Shown one piece after another: positions 1 to 6,391 of a stretch of DNA of 6,978 nucleotides. The stretch is taken from assembly GCA_007125735.1 (NCBI GenBank), contig SLCP01000016.1:1-6978 (forward strand). The letters run 5' to 3'. The notes beneath the pieces are model-generated. The model saw only the letters and a program-made list of their open reading frames with translations. It did not search any database and was not told where the DNA came from. The position numbers and the translations under genes are program-made. Every line of letters begins with the position of its first letter. The stretch's first letter is position 1. Origin of the DNA: Coriobacteriia bacterium. GTDB taxonomy: Bacteria; Actinomycetota; Coriobacteriia; Anaerosomatales; SLCP01.

Positions 1-1
1 G

Positions 2-571
2 GCAGCGCTCGACTCGCGCGGCATGGACTACGAGATCAACGAGGGCGACGGTGCGTTCTACGGGCCCAAGATCGACATCAAGCTCCGCGACGCCATCGGC
101 CGCACGTGGCAGACCGCGACCATCCAGGTCGACTTCAACAACCCTGAGCGCTTCGACATGACGTACCGCACGCCCGAGAACACCGAGGCCCGCCCGTTCA
201 TGCTCCACCGCACCATACTCGGCAGTATGGAGAGGTTCCTCGGCATCCTCATCGAGCACTACGCCGGCGCGTTCCCCGTGTGGCTCGCGCCGGTCCAGGC
301 GGTCGTGATCCCGATCGCCGACCGCCACCTCGAGCACGTCGACTCCGTGCGCGAGCGCCTCGAGGCTCACGGCGTGCGCGTCGAGGTCTATGCCGAGCAG
401 GAGCCCATGCGCGTCAAGATCGCCAAGGCCCAGCAGCAGAAGGTCCCCTACATGCTCGTGGTGGGGGACAAGGAGGTCGAAGCCGACGTGGTCGCCGTGC
501 GCGAGCGGACCGAGGGCGACATCGGGCAGATGGGCGTCGAGGAGTTCGCGCGTAAGGTGCTCGACGGCTGA
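2..571 (+). CDS. thrS: Threonyl-tRNA synthetase, C-terminal part (cut by left edge)
   Basis: Class II aminoacyl-tRNA synthetase that charges tRNA-Thr with threonine in the cytoplasm. About the last 189 residues are present, against roughly 640 in the full enzyme. The reading frame is open to the left edge, so the ATG at 23 is an internal Met and not the start. Visible are the conserved EGDGAFYGPKIDIK stretch of the catalytic core, the LHRTILGSMERF segment (its His, codon 206-208, matches the third zinc ligand of the family, and its Arg, codon 233-235, is the class II motif 3 arginine) and PVWLAPVQ, which opens the anticodon-binding alpha/beta domain. That domain runs to the end (VEVYAEQEPMRVKIAKAQQQKVPYMLVVGDKE region). 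The C-terminus is complete, ending at TGA 569-571. The next gene is convergent, 32 bases away. Nothing looks degenerate. Identification is secure. Confidence 0.97.
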   Translation, partial: AALDSRGMDYEINEGDGAFYGPKIDIKLRDAIGRTWQTATIQVDFNNPERFDMTYRTPENTEARPFMLHRTILGSMERFLGILIEHYAGAFPVWLAPVQAVVIPIADRHLEHVDSVRERLEAHGVRVEVYAEQEPMRVKIAKAQQQKVPYMLVVGDKEVEADVVAVRERTEGDIGQMGVEEFARKVLDG

Positions 572-578
572 CGTCCGC

Positions 579-604
579 ACGGCGCGAGTCACTCGTCGGG
601 CCGT
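579..604. terminator. Possible bidirectional terminator hairpin between convergent genes
   Basis: ACGGC (579-583) pairs with GCCGT (600-604). CGAG (585-588) pairs with CTCG (592-595) around a TCA loop, with a G-T wobble between them and a three-base bulge (597-599) on the 3' side. It fills the gap between thrS and the convergent kinase gene and touches the kinase stop codon. Neither side has a run of T, so it is not a canonical intrinsic terminator. High-GC bacteria often lack the U-tract. The call rests on position and pairing only. Confidence 0.35.
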
Positions 605-2052
605 TAGTCCTGCAGCGCCTCGGAGATCGCTTCGTCTTGCGTGATCGGCAGCACGAGGGTGAACGTCGAGCCCTCACCGAGGGTGCTCTCGACTTCGATC
701 GTCCCGCCGAGCGTCCCGGCGAGTCCTTGGCTGACCGCGAGCCCGAGCCCGGTGCCCTCCACGGTGCGGTCGCGACTTTCGAGCGCCTGTTCGTACTCGC
801 CAAAGACCGCCTCGAGCTTCTCCGCCGAGATTCCCGGACCGGTGTCGCGCACCGCGAAGGCGATGACCTCGTCGGTCGGACAAGACACCGCGATCGTCAC
901 GGTGCCCGCCTCGGTGAACTTCACCGCGTTGTCGAGCAGGTTCAGCAGTATCTGCCGCACGCGCACCGCGTCGGAGATGAGCTGGGGGCAGGGGTCGGGA
1001 AGCTCGGCGGTAAGCGCGATGCCTTTGGCCTGCGCTGCAAGGGAGACCGCTGTGACGCATTCGTCGACAAGAGCGGGCACGTCGAGTGATTCGATGTTCA
1101 GTTTGACCGCGCCGGCATCGATGCGACACAGATCGAGCATGTCGTTCATGATGGCCAGCAGGTGCTTGCCTGCGTTGTTGACCATCGTCAGCTGCAGCCG
1201 CTGTTCGTCGTTCAGATCGCCCGCGAGCCCTTTGAGCACCATCGTTGTGAAACCGATGATCGAGTTGAGCGGCGTGCGCAGCTCGTGGCTCATCGAACGC
1301 AGGAATCGCGCGCGCGCGTCGTTGGAGAGCGTGAGCTCTTCGGCCGTAACGCGCAGCTTCTTGGCCTGGGTCTGGAGTTCCTCGGCCTGCGCCTGCAGTT
1401 CCTCGTTGGCCTGCGCGATCTCTTCGGTCCGTTCCTGTACGAGGCGCTCGAGATTGTCGTTAGAAGCGCGCACCTCCTCGTGTGCGGCTTCGAGCGAGCC
1501 GTAGAGCTGGGCGTTGGCGACCGCGAGGGCGACCTGGTACGCGAGGATCCAGCTCAGGTGGACGTCTTCTTCGTCGAACGCGCGCTCACGCTCGCCGGTC
1601 GTGCCGACGATCATCACCCCGACGGGCTCGTCTTTGAGAAGGAGCGGGATGAACATGATCGAGTGCAGGTTGCGCTGTTCGCAGACGGCGCGCTCGTTCT
1701 CCGAGAGCGGTGCGGCGTGGAAGTCTTTCCAGTACACGACTTTCCCGTGCTCGAGGGATTCCGCTGCCTGCGGGTGGTCGGAGAGTAGGGCACGTCGCAG
1801 CTCGTAAGGGAATCTCGGCGGAAGCGGGGGTGTCGTCGCGCCGAGGTGCAGCGACGCTCCGTCGAGTAGGTAGATCGCTCCGGTGTCGAGATCGAGGAGC
1901 GAGCAGGTGTGCTCGATCGCCAGCTGCAGCACGACGTCAAGATCGAGCGAGGATGCGAGTGCGCCAGAAACGGCAAGCATGGACTGAGCGGTCTCGGGGG
2001 CGAGACGAGACGCAGCTTCCCGCAGTGCGGAATCACCGGAACGCTTCGTCAT
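604..2052 (-). CDS. Soluble GAF-domain sensor histidine kinase
   Basis: Two-component sensor kinase, 482 residues, with no membrane segment and so probably cytoplasmic. Order of parts: a GAF-type sensor (about 25-175), a long coiled-coil signalling helix (about 180-248) with five tandem heptads at 210-244, then HisKA with the phospho-accepting His256 in SMSHELRTPLN, and HATPase_c with the N-box Asn375 (NLLDNAVKFTE), Asp403 in DTGPGIS and the G2 loop GTGLGLAV from Gly433. All catalytic residues are present. The chosen start is ATG at 2052, with AGGAA at plus-strand 2062-2066 and a 9-base spacer. The frame stays open upstream to 2244, but that extension would overlap the divergent gene and has no sensor-like sequence. 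The GAF ligand cannot be read from sequence. No receiver domain is fused and no response regulator is adjacent, so the partner is unlinked. It is divergent from a second kinase with a related core. Confidence 0.95.
   Translation of the reverse strand: MTKRSGDSALREAASRLAPETAQSMLAVSGALASSLDLDVVLQLAIEHTCSLLDLDTGAIYLLDGASLHLGATTPPLPPRFPYELRRALLSDHPQAAESLEHGKVVYWKDFHAAPLSENERAVCEQRNLHSIMFIPLLLKDEPVGVMIVGTTGERERAFDEEDVHLSWILAYQVALAVANAQLYGSLEAAHEEVRASNDNLERLVQERTEEIAQANEELQAQAEELQTQAKKLRVTAEELTLSNDARARFLRSMSHELRTPLNSIIGFTTMVLKGLAGDLNDEQRLQLTMVNNAGKHLLAIMNDMLDLCRIDAGAVKLNIESLDVPALVDECVTAVSLAAQAKGIALTAELPDPCPQLISDAVRVRQILLNLLDNAVKFTEAGTVTIAVSCPTDEVIAFAVRDTGPGISAEKLEAVFGEYEQALESRDRTVEGTGLGLAVSQGLAGTLGGTIEVESTLGEGSTFTLVLPITQDEAISEALQD
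1321..1425 (-). repeat. Five tandem heptads in the kinase signalling coiled coil
   Basis: Residues 210-244 of the GAF kinase read as five consecutive seven-residue units: EEIAQAN, EELQAQA, EELQTQA, KKLRVTA, EELTLSN. Leu or Ile stands at the third place of every unit. The second and third units differ by a single residue, and their codons are also similar, which suggests expansion by 21-base duplication. The helix links the GAF sensor to the phosphorylation helix. Its length in whole heptads should keep sensor and kinase in register. Confidence 0.6.
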
Positions 2053-2213
2053 GTCGGACGCTTCCTGTCGGTGTGCGGGTGGACATTGTCCCAGCGCGAG
2101 ATGGGTGTGGAGCCCGCCCCTACATACATCTATTCCCAAGTCGGGCAGGTTACAATGGTGAGAGGCCGTGTTCGATGTCGGGTGACCCGACGAGGCAGTG
2201 TAGAGGCGGTTCC
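2053..2213. promoter_or_regulatory. Divergent kinase intergenic region with weak promoter candidates
   Basis: These 161 bases separate the start codons of the two divergent kinases and must hold the start signals of both unless one is read from further away. On the minus strand, TTGTAA (plus 2155-2150) and TAGATG (plus 2132-2127) are 17 bases apart, a weak -35/-10 pair for the GAF kinase. On the plus strand, TACAAT (2151-2156) is a fair -10 for the membrane kinase, but no matching -35 is visible. The two candidates overlap, so initiation in one direction could interfere with the other. AGAGG (2161-2165) and GAGG (2203-2206) are Shine-Dalgarno candidates for the two possible starts of the membrane kinase. 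The promoter boxes are tentative. Confidence 0.3.
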
Positions 2214-4022
2214 GTGGACTGGCTGACCCCCGCTCAAGTCGCACTCATGCTCAGCGGCATCCCGCTCGCGCTTGTCTTCGGGTACCTCTACCTGTCATCG
2301 CGCGAATCGCACCTCGGGCTGTGGACCGGTGCGTGGTTCGCCTATACGGCAGCAGCAGGCACTGAGCTCGCGTACTCGCAGAGCTTGGTGCCCTCGGCCG
2401 ATGTCTGGTTCGTCGTGGCCCGCATGCTCAACGTGGCGTGCGGCCTCCTGCTGCTCGCGGGCACGCTCGTATTCCTCGGGAGGCGCACGTCACGCTTGTG
2501 GCTCGTTGCAGCGATCGCCGTGGCAGCGTGGGCTGCGGTGGCGGTCTTCGTACTTGATTCGCTGTTCGCCGCGGCGCTCCCAAGCGTCGCGTTTCTCGGA
2601 TTCGCGGGCATCTTCACGGGGGCGGTCTGGATACGCTCGCACACCGGCAGGCAGGCGCGGATCGCCGGATGGGTCTTCGTGCTGTGGGGGCTCCACATGC
2701 TCAACTACCCGTTCCTTCGCGAGGTGGAGTGGTTCGCGCCCGCAGGTTTCGCACTCGGTGCCCTCTTCGCATATCTCGTCGCGTTCGTCGTGCTCATCGC
2801 CCATTTCGACCGGATCCGCGCGAGCCTGTCGGAGAGCGAGCGACGCTACCGTGGGCTCTTCCACAAGAGCAGGTCGGTCATGCTGCTTGTCGATCCCAAG
2901 GACGGCCGCATCGTCGACGCGAACGAAGCCGCCGAGCGTTACTACGGCTGGACGCTCGACGAGCTCACGTCGATGTACATCACCGACATCAACATGCTCT
3001 CCGCAGACGAGGTCCGCGCCGAGATGACGATGGCTACCGAGGAGGAGCGGAGTCACTTTGTGTTCGAACACCGGCGTGCCGACGGCTCGGTTCGCGACGT
3101 CGAGGTGTATTCGGGCCCTGCGGAGGTGAGCGGTCGGCGTCTCCTCTACTCGATCATCCACGACATCAGCGATCGTCGCCGGGCGGAGCGCGAGCTCGCC
3201 GAGTACAAGGAGAGGCTTGAGTCGCTGGTCGAGGAGCGCACGCACGAGCTCACCGGAGCTCGAGAGCGTCTCGAGACGGCGTTGCACGCCAAAGACGCGT
3301 TCCTTGCGAACATGAGTCACGAGCTGCGCACCCCGCTCAACTCGATCATCGGCTTCTCGGGATTGCTCGCCCAAGAGCTCGCGGGGCCGCTCACCGAGGA
3401 ACAGCGGCGCCAGATAGAGATGGTTCAGTCCTCAGGCGCTCACCTGCTCGCGCTCGTCAACGACCTGCTCGACCTCACCGCCCTCGACTCGGGAAGGACC
3501 AATCCCTCACTTGGGGTCACCGATGTCTGTGAAGTCGTGCGGGGGTTCGCGCGCAGGATCGAGCCGATGTGCGCGGAGAAGGGGCTTGCACTCGTGGTCT
3601 CGGGATGCGAACCGTCCGATTCTCGGCTCCTTGTGACCGACTGCCGCTTCGTCGAGCAGATACTCTGGAACATCGTGGGCAACGCCATCAAGTTCACCGA
3701 CGAGGGCTCGATCGCTATCGCCATCGATAGCGAGCCGAACGGGGTCGCCATCTCGGTCACGGACACCGGCATCGGCATCGAGCGCGAAGACATCGACCTG
3801 GTCTTCGAGGACTTCTCGCAGCTCGACGCGGTCCACGGCGCTAAGAATCTCGGCACCGGTCTCGGTCTTGCGATCTCACGGCGCCTCGCGGCGATGCTCG
3901 ACGGGCACATCGAGGTGGACAGCGAGCCCGGTCGCGGGTCGACGTTCACGCTGCACGTGGTGGACCACGGGAGGTCGCGCGTTGAGGCGGCGTCGAGCGA
4001 CTTGGTCATGGAGGATATGTGA
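2214..4022 (+). CDS. Membrane 7TM-PAS sensor histidine kinase
   Basis: Membrane-bound two-component sensor kinase, 602 residues from the chosen start. Seven hydrophobic helices are visible at about 9-27, 36-54, 66-88, 95-114, 120-140, 149-167 and 176-196. They are followed by a PAS domain (about 209-322, ending HDISDRR), a coiled-coil linker (about 322-362), HisKA with His369 in NMSHELRTPLN, and HATPase_c with Asn490 (NIVGNAIKFTDEG), Asp517 (DTGIGIE) and the GTGLGLAI loop from Gly547. The catalytic set is complete. The start is GTG 2214, with GAGG at 2203-2206 and a 7-base spacer, which places the N-terminus just before helix 1. An in-frame ATG at 2175, with AGAGG at 2161-2165, would add 13 hydrophilic residues and is a real alternative. 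The membrane part looks like a generic seven-helix or MASE-like input module, and its signal is unknown. No receiver domain is fused and no regulator is adjacent. The core is paralogous to that of the divergent GAF kinase. Confidence 0.94.
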   Translation: MDWLTPAQVALMLSGIPLALVFGYLYLSSRESHLGLWTGAWFAYTAAAGTELAYSQSLVPSADVWFVVARMLNVACGLLLLAGTLVFLGRRTSRLWLVAAIAVAAWAAVAVFVLDSLFAAALPSVAFLGFAGIFTGAVWIRSHTGRQARIAGWVFVLWGLHMLNYPFLREVEWFAPAGFALGALFAYLVAFVVLIAHFDRIRASLSESERRYRGLFHKSRSVMLLVDPKDGRIVDANEAAERYYGWTLDELTSMYITDINMLSADEVRAEMTMATEEERSHFVFEHRRADGSVRDVEVYSGPAEVSGRRLLYSIIHDISDRRRAERELAEYKERLESLVEERTHELTGARERLETALHAKDAFLANMSHELRTPLNSIIGFSGLLAQELAGPLTEEQRRQIEMVQSSGAHLLALVNDLLDLTALDSGRTNPSLGVTDVCEVVRGFARRIEPMCAEKGLALVVSGCEPSDSRLLVTDCRFVEQILWNIVGNAIKFTDEGSIAIAIDSEPNGVAISVTDTGIGIEREDIDLVFEDFSQLDAVHGAKNLGTGLGLAISRRLAAMLDGHIEVDSEPGRGSTFTLHVVDHGRSRVEAASSDLVMEDM

Positions 4023-4048
4023 ATCCTGGCGCACGCCTCGCTAGTGAG

Positions 4049-4057
4049 TGTTAAGAT
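4049..4057 (+). promoter_or_regulatory. Extended -10 promoter candidate for the TPR-NHL operon
   Basis: TGTTAAGAT combines the TGn extension with TAAGAT (4052-4057), which matches four of six -10 positions. No convincing -35 lies 16-18 bases upstream, as is common for extended -10 promoters. Transcription from here would begin near 4064 and give a leader of about 105 bases before the ATG at 4169. The leader is G+C-rich and contains a small hairpin, CCGGC (4123-4127) with GCCGG (4132-4136) around a CGGA loop. I recognise no riboswitch in it. The rest of the 146-base gap after the membrane kinase holds nothing else I can name. Confidence 0.4.
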
Positions 4058-4168
4058 ACCTAACGTTTGCAGCCCCGCACCGCGCGAGGCGCCCCCGCGA
4101 GTCGCACTGAACACCACCCTTTCCGGCCGGAGCCGGGGCGCACCGAACGTCTGAGAGAGAGGAAACCG

Positions 4169-4942
4169 ATGGCCGCCGATCAGGTCGAGCACGCCGAGCC
4201 GGCTGTGCGTCGCGTCTACGCCGAGGAGCCGCCCGACAAGCTCGCTACCGTGGCCCGGTGGCTCGGATACGCGATCGCCCTCATCATCGTGACGGCGCTC
4301 TCCGCCTTCATCTACCTCTACCTCACCGGTGTGGTGGATCCCCCCGCGCCGCGCACCGCACTCGAAGCTCGAATCGACATGATCGAGACGTATCTCGAGC
4401 AGAACCCCAACAACGGCGCGCTGTGGGCGGATTACATCCTCGCGCAGACGAGCCTCTCGCGATATCCTGACGCGCGGTCCGCATGGGAAGAGGCCCAAGT
4501 GGTGCTAGCCGATCTTGCCGATGAGCTCATCCAGGCCGACCTAGCGTGGGCGCAGTCACTCATCTTCCAGGCTCGGCCGGAAGACGCCATCGTGCAGGCA
4601 GATCACGTGATCGACTCCAACTCGGCTGCTGTCGAGGCGATTGGCCGAAAGAACCCGATGATGGCGCAGATGGATATCATCGACACGGGGATGCTCGGTC
4701 CCGCTTGGGTGGTGAAGGCCAACGCGTATGTGGCTCTCGGCGAGTGGGACGATGCGGTTGAGGCGTACACGATGGCGCTCGAGTACGACCCGCGTGGAGC
4801 AGACCTGCTTATCTTGCGGGCTGGAGTCTACTACGAACTAGGCGATCTTGATGCAGCGCGCGCCGACGCACGAGAGGCGCTTCGCTTCCTTCCTGACGAT
4901 CGTCGAGCGCAGGCGATCCTCGAACAGCTTGGAGAAGAGTGA
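4169..4942 (+). CDS. Membrane-anchored TPR protein
   Basis: 257-residue protein of unknown specific function. A hydrophilic N-terminus (1-30) is followed by one transmembrane helix (about 31-53), then a proline-containing linker and a helical domain to the end. Two clear tetratricopeptide repeats lie near the C-terminus, at about 178-211 (AWVVKANAYVALGEWDDAVE) and 212-245 (ILRAGVYYELGDLDAARADA). Residues 65-140 look like further, more degenerate helical repeats. TPRs bind proteins, so a scaffold or assembly role is likely. With no cleavable signal, the TPR domain is probably outside the membrane, though orientation is inferred. The start is ATG 4169, preceded by AGAGG (4158-4162) with a 6-base spacer; an upstream in-frame TTG at 4067 has no such site. 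The stop TGA overlaps the next gene's ATG (TGATG), so the two are translationally coupled. Some bacterial cytochrome-assembly factors combine one membrane helix with TPRs, but similarity to a named one cannot be judged here. Confidence 0.88.
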   Translation: MAADQVEHAEPAVRRVYAEEPPDKLATVARWLGYAIALIIVTALSAFIYLYLTGVVDPPAPRTALEARIDMIETYLEQNPNNGALWADYILAQTSLSRYPDARSAWEEAQVVLADLADELIQADLAWAQSLIFQARPEDAIVQADHVIDSNSAAVEAIGRKNPMMAQMDIIDTGMLGPAWVVKANAYVALGEWDDAVEAYTMALEYDPRGADLLILRAGVYYELGDLDAARADAREALRFLPDDRRAQAILEQLGEE

Positions 4943-6216
4943 TGAGTGACGAGAAGGTGATGGACGGCGGAGACGAGTTGGAGCGCTCAGCGGCTGGCTC
5001 CGAGCCGGTAGAAGAGTATGTCGAGGAGTACGTCGAGGTCGTCGACAACCGTCGCCGGGTCGTCGTGCTCATGATAGCCTTGCTGCTCCTGCTCCTGACA
5101 CTCGGAGCCATCACGTGGTTCCTGTGGGACACCGTACGACCGGCGGGCGCACCGCGAGGTGAGGTCACCGAGGGCATGGTGTGGGTCCGTTCGATCTACG
5201 GCTGGGGCAACGAGCTCGATGAGCGGCTGCAGGCGCCTGAAGCGGTCGCGGTCGCACCCGACGGTACGTACTGGACCATCTCCGGGAACAACACGCTCGT
5301 CGGGTTCGACCAGGACGGCAGATTGTCGGGCATGATTCGACTACCGAGAGGTGAGGGGCCAGGCGAATTCCGCATGCTCGAGGACCTCGCGTTCGATCCC
5401 GAAGGCAATCTCTACGTTGTCGATTACGGCAACGCGAAGGTGCTCAAGGTGCTGCCCGACGGCACGGTCGACGGGGAGGTCTTCGTGTCTTTCGTCCAGC
5501 GTGTTGCGGTCGCTGACGGTCGGTTGGCCGTTGGTGCGACCGGAGGGATCGCGGTCTTTGGGCTTGCGGAAGGCGAACTCCTTGCCCAGTGGGGCGGGAG
5601 AGGAAGAGACCTTGAGGCGTTCGATGGCGTGCGCGGACTCGCCTTCGGTGAGGACGCTACCATCTTCGCCAGTGATGCGTTCAATCGCCGGGTCAAAGCC
5701 TACACGCCGGAAGGTCAGCTGCTCTGGTCGTTCCCCGATGAGGAGACGGTGGAGGCGGCGCGCGCACTCGACGAGATCGGTCTGGGTGAGGAGCGTCTCG
5801 AGGTCGCCCGGGAGGTGCCCTTCGAGCTCCCGACTGGCTTAACCGTCGATGCCGCAGGGCGCGTCGTACTTGTGGATGCGTTCAAGTCGCAGATCACCGT
5901 TCTTGATCCGCGTGACGGGGAGGTGCTTGGCACCTACGGGCGCAATGGGGTGCTCGACGGGGAGTTCACGTATCCGACCAGCATCACGTACGACCATGCA
6001 CGAGACCAGTACGTGATCGCGGATACCGCCAATCATCGACTGCAGGTCGTCCGCATAGCAGGTTCGGGGGGTGGCCCTGCTGCGGTCATCGCGCGACTGC
6101 AGGGCAGACCACTGTGGGTGTGCTGCTTCCCGCTTGGTTTGCTACTCGCACTCATCGCGCTTGCGGTGGCGCGATCGCGTCGTCAGAGGCAGGATCGGCC
6201 GAGCGTCGAACGGTAG
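4942..6216 (+). CDS. Membrane-tethered six-bladed NHL-repeat beta-propeller protein
   Basis: 424-residue protein. An acidic N-terminus with a near-duplicated EEYVEEYVEV (24-33) is followed by Arg37-39 and a transmembrane helix (40-62). Six NHL-type blades follow at about 96-130, 143-178, 182-216, 226-264, 294-331 and 341-373, with typical phrases such as DPEGNLYVVDYGNAKV and IADTANHRLQVV. A charged helical insert (about 266-292) sits between blades 4 and 5. A second transmembrane helix (about 390-410) begins with a Cys-Cys pair (394-395) and ends in a basic tail. Positive residues on the inner side of both helices place the propeller outside the membrane. NHL propellers bind proteins, glycans or small ligands; no catalytic motif is evident. 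The start is ATG 4942, within TGATG, with GGAG at 4931-4934 and a 7-base spacer; GTG at 4939 is an alternative. It is co-expressed with the TPR gene and lies upstream of a secreted multiheme cytochrome, suggesting an accessory role at the cell surface. The exact function is unknown. Confidence 0.9.
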   Translation: MSDEKVMDGGDELERSAAGSEPVEEYVEEYVEVVDNRRRVVVLMIALLLLLLTLGAITWFLWDTVRPAGAPRGEVTEGMVWVRSIYGWGNELDERLQAPEAVAVAPDGTYWTISGNNTLVGFDQDGRLSGMIRLPRGEGPGEFRMLEDLAFDPEGNLYVVDYGNAKVLKVLPDGTVDGEVFVSFVQRVAVADGRLAVGATGGIAVFGLAEGELLAQWGGRGRDLEAFDGVRGLAFGEDATIFASDAFNRRVKAYTPEGQLLWSFPDEETVEAARALDEIGLGEERLEVAREVPFELPTGLTVDAAGRVVLVDAFKSQITVLDPRDGEVLGTYGRNGVLDGEFTYPTSITYDHARDQYVIADTANHRLQVVRIAGSGGGPAAVIARLQGRPLWVCCFPLGLLLALIALAVARSRRQRQDRPSVER

Positions 6217-6220
6217 TCAC

Positions 6221-6236
6221 CGGGGCCCGAGCGCCG
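6221..6236 (+). terminator. Weak hairpin after the NHL gene, possible terminator
   Basis: CGGGGC (6221-6226) and GCGCCG (6231-6236) pair with one G-G mismatch around a CCGA loop, five bases after the NHL stop codon. There is no T-run downstream. A strong promoter follows about 40 bases later, which fits the operon ending here, but the hairpin itself is marginal. Confidence 0.22.
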
Positions 6237-6278
6237 TCAATGAGGGCTTGAGAGACCGTTCAGACTCCGAAACCATGC

Positions 6279-6307
6279 TTGACAAGACCTCAATGCAGCC
6301 ATACCAT
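6279..6307 (+). promoter_or_regulatory. Sigma-70-type promoter of the multiheme cytochrome gene
   Basis: A perfect -35 box TTGACA (6279-6284), a 17-base spacer and TACCAT (6302-6307), which matches four of six -10 positions. This is the best promoter in the window and stands in the most A+T-rich intergenic stretch. The predicted start of transcription is near 6314, giving a leader of about 78 bases to the GTG at 6392. It implies that the cytochrome can be transcribed separately from the TPR-NHL pair. Confidence 0.7.
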
Positions 6308-6342
6308 GTTAAGAAATGCAATCCACCTTTACATCGGCTGAC

Positions 6343-6379
6343 ACGGGTTAACTGCCCGTAATCAGGATTCTGTTACGGG
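6343..6379 (+). promoter_or_regulatory. Leader with two mutually exclusive hairpins before the cytochrome RBS
   Basis: CCCGTAA (6355-6361) is the exact reverse complement of TTACGGG (6373-6379). Inside, CAG (6363-6365) pairs with CTG (6370-6372) around a GATT loop, leaving T6362 bulged, so the stem has 7+3 pairs. It ends one base before the AGGAGGTG ribosome site. The same CCCGT (6355-6359) is also the complement of an upstream ACGGG (6343-6347), with a seven-base loop, so two folds compete for one strand. No T-run follows, so a terminator is unlikely. It may be a translational switch, an mRNA-stability hairpin or a DNA operator palindrome. It matches no riboswitch class I recognise. The pairing is certain; the function is inferred. 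Confidence 0.55.
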
Positions 6380-6380
6380 A

Positions 6381-6388
6381 AGGAGGTG
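6381..6388 (+). promoter_or_regulatory. Consensus ribosome binding site deciding the GTG start
   Basis: AGGAGGTG is a full match to the anti-Shine-Dalgarno sequence. Counting from AGGAGG, the spacer to GTG 6392 is 5 bases. The nearer ATG (6390-6392) runs straight into TGA and encodes nothing, so GTG is the start this site serves. Confidence 0.8.
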
Positions 6389-6391
6389 CAT

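Noticed and set aside
23..25. ATG at 23 as the start of a short gene
   Set aside because: The frame is open to the window edge and the residues before it continue the threonyl-tRNA synthetase sequence, so this Met is internal.
641..1504. Long plus-strand open frame (287 codons) opposite the GAF kinase
   Set aside because: It is Ser/Arg-rich, low-complexity translation typical of the antisense frame of a high-GC gene. It shows no domain, and the minus-strand kinase has every expected motif.
1710..2213. Upstream in-frame extension of the membrane kinase
   Set aside because: It would run across the divergent kinase and is Arg/Ala-rich with no domain. GTG 2214 or ATG 2175 has a ribosome site and sits right before helix 1.
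2490..3374. Long minus-strand open frame (294 codons) opposite the membrane kinase
   Set aside because: Its composition is that of a shadow frame with no recognisable motif, and the plus strand encodes an intact kinase over the same bases.
3440..4498. 352-codon minus-strand frame spanning the kinase end and the TPR gene start
   Set aside because: It crosses two well-supported plus-strand genes and a promoter, and its sequence looks like antisense noise.
6314..6391. A known c-di-GMP (GEMM) riboswitch before the cytochrome
   Set aside because: Such riboswitches are known before cytochrome genes, but the leader lacks the conserved GEMM core sequences and is too short for the usual two-stem aptamer.
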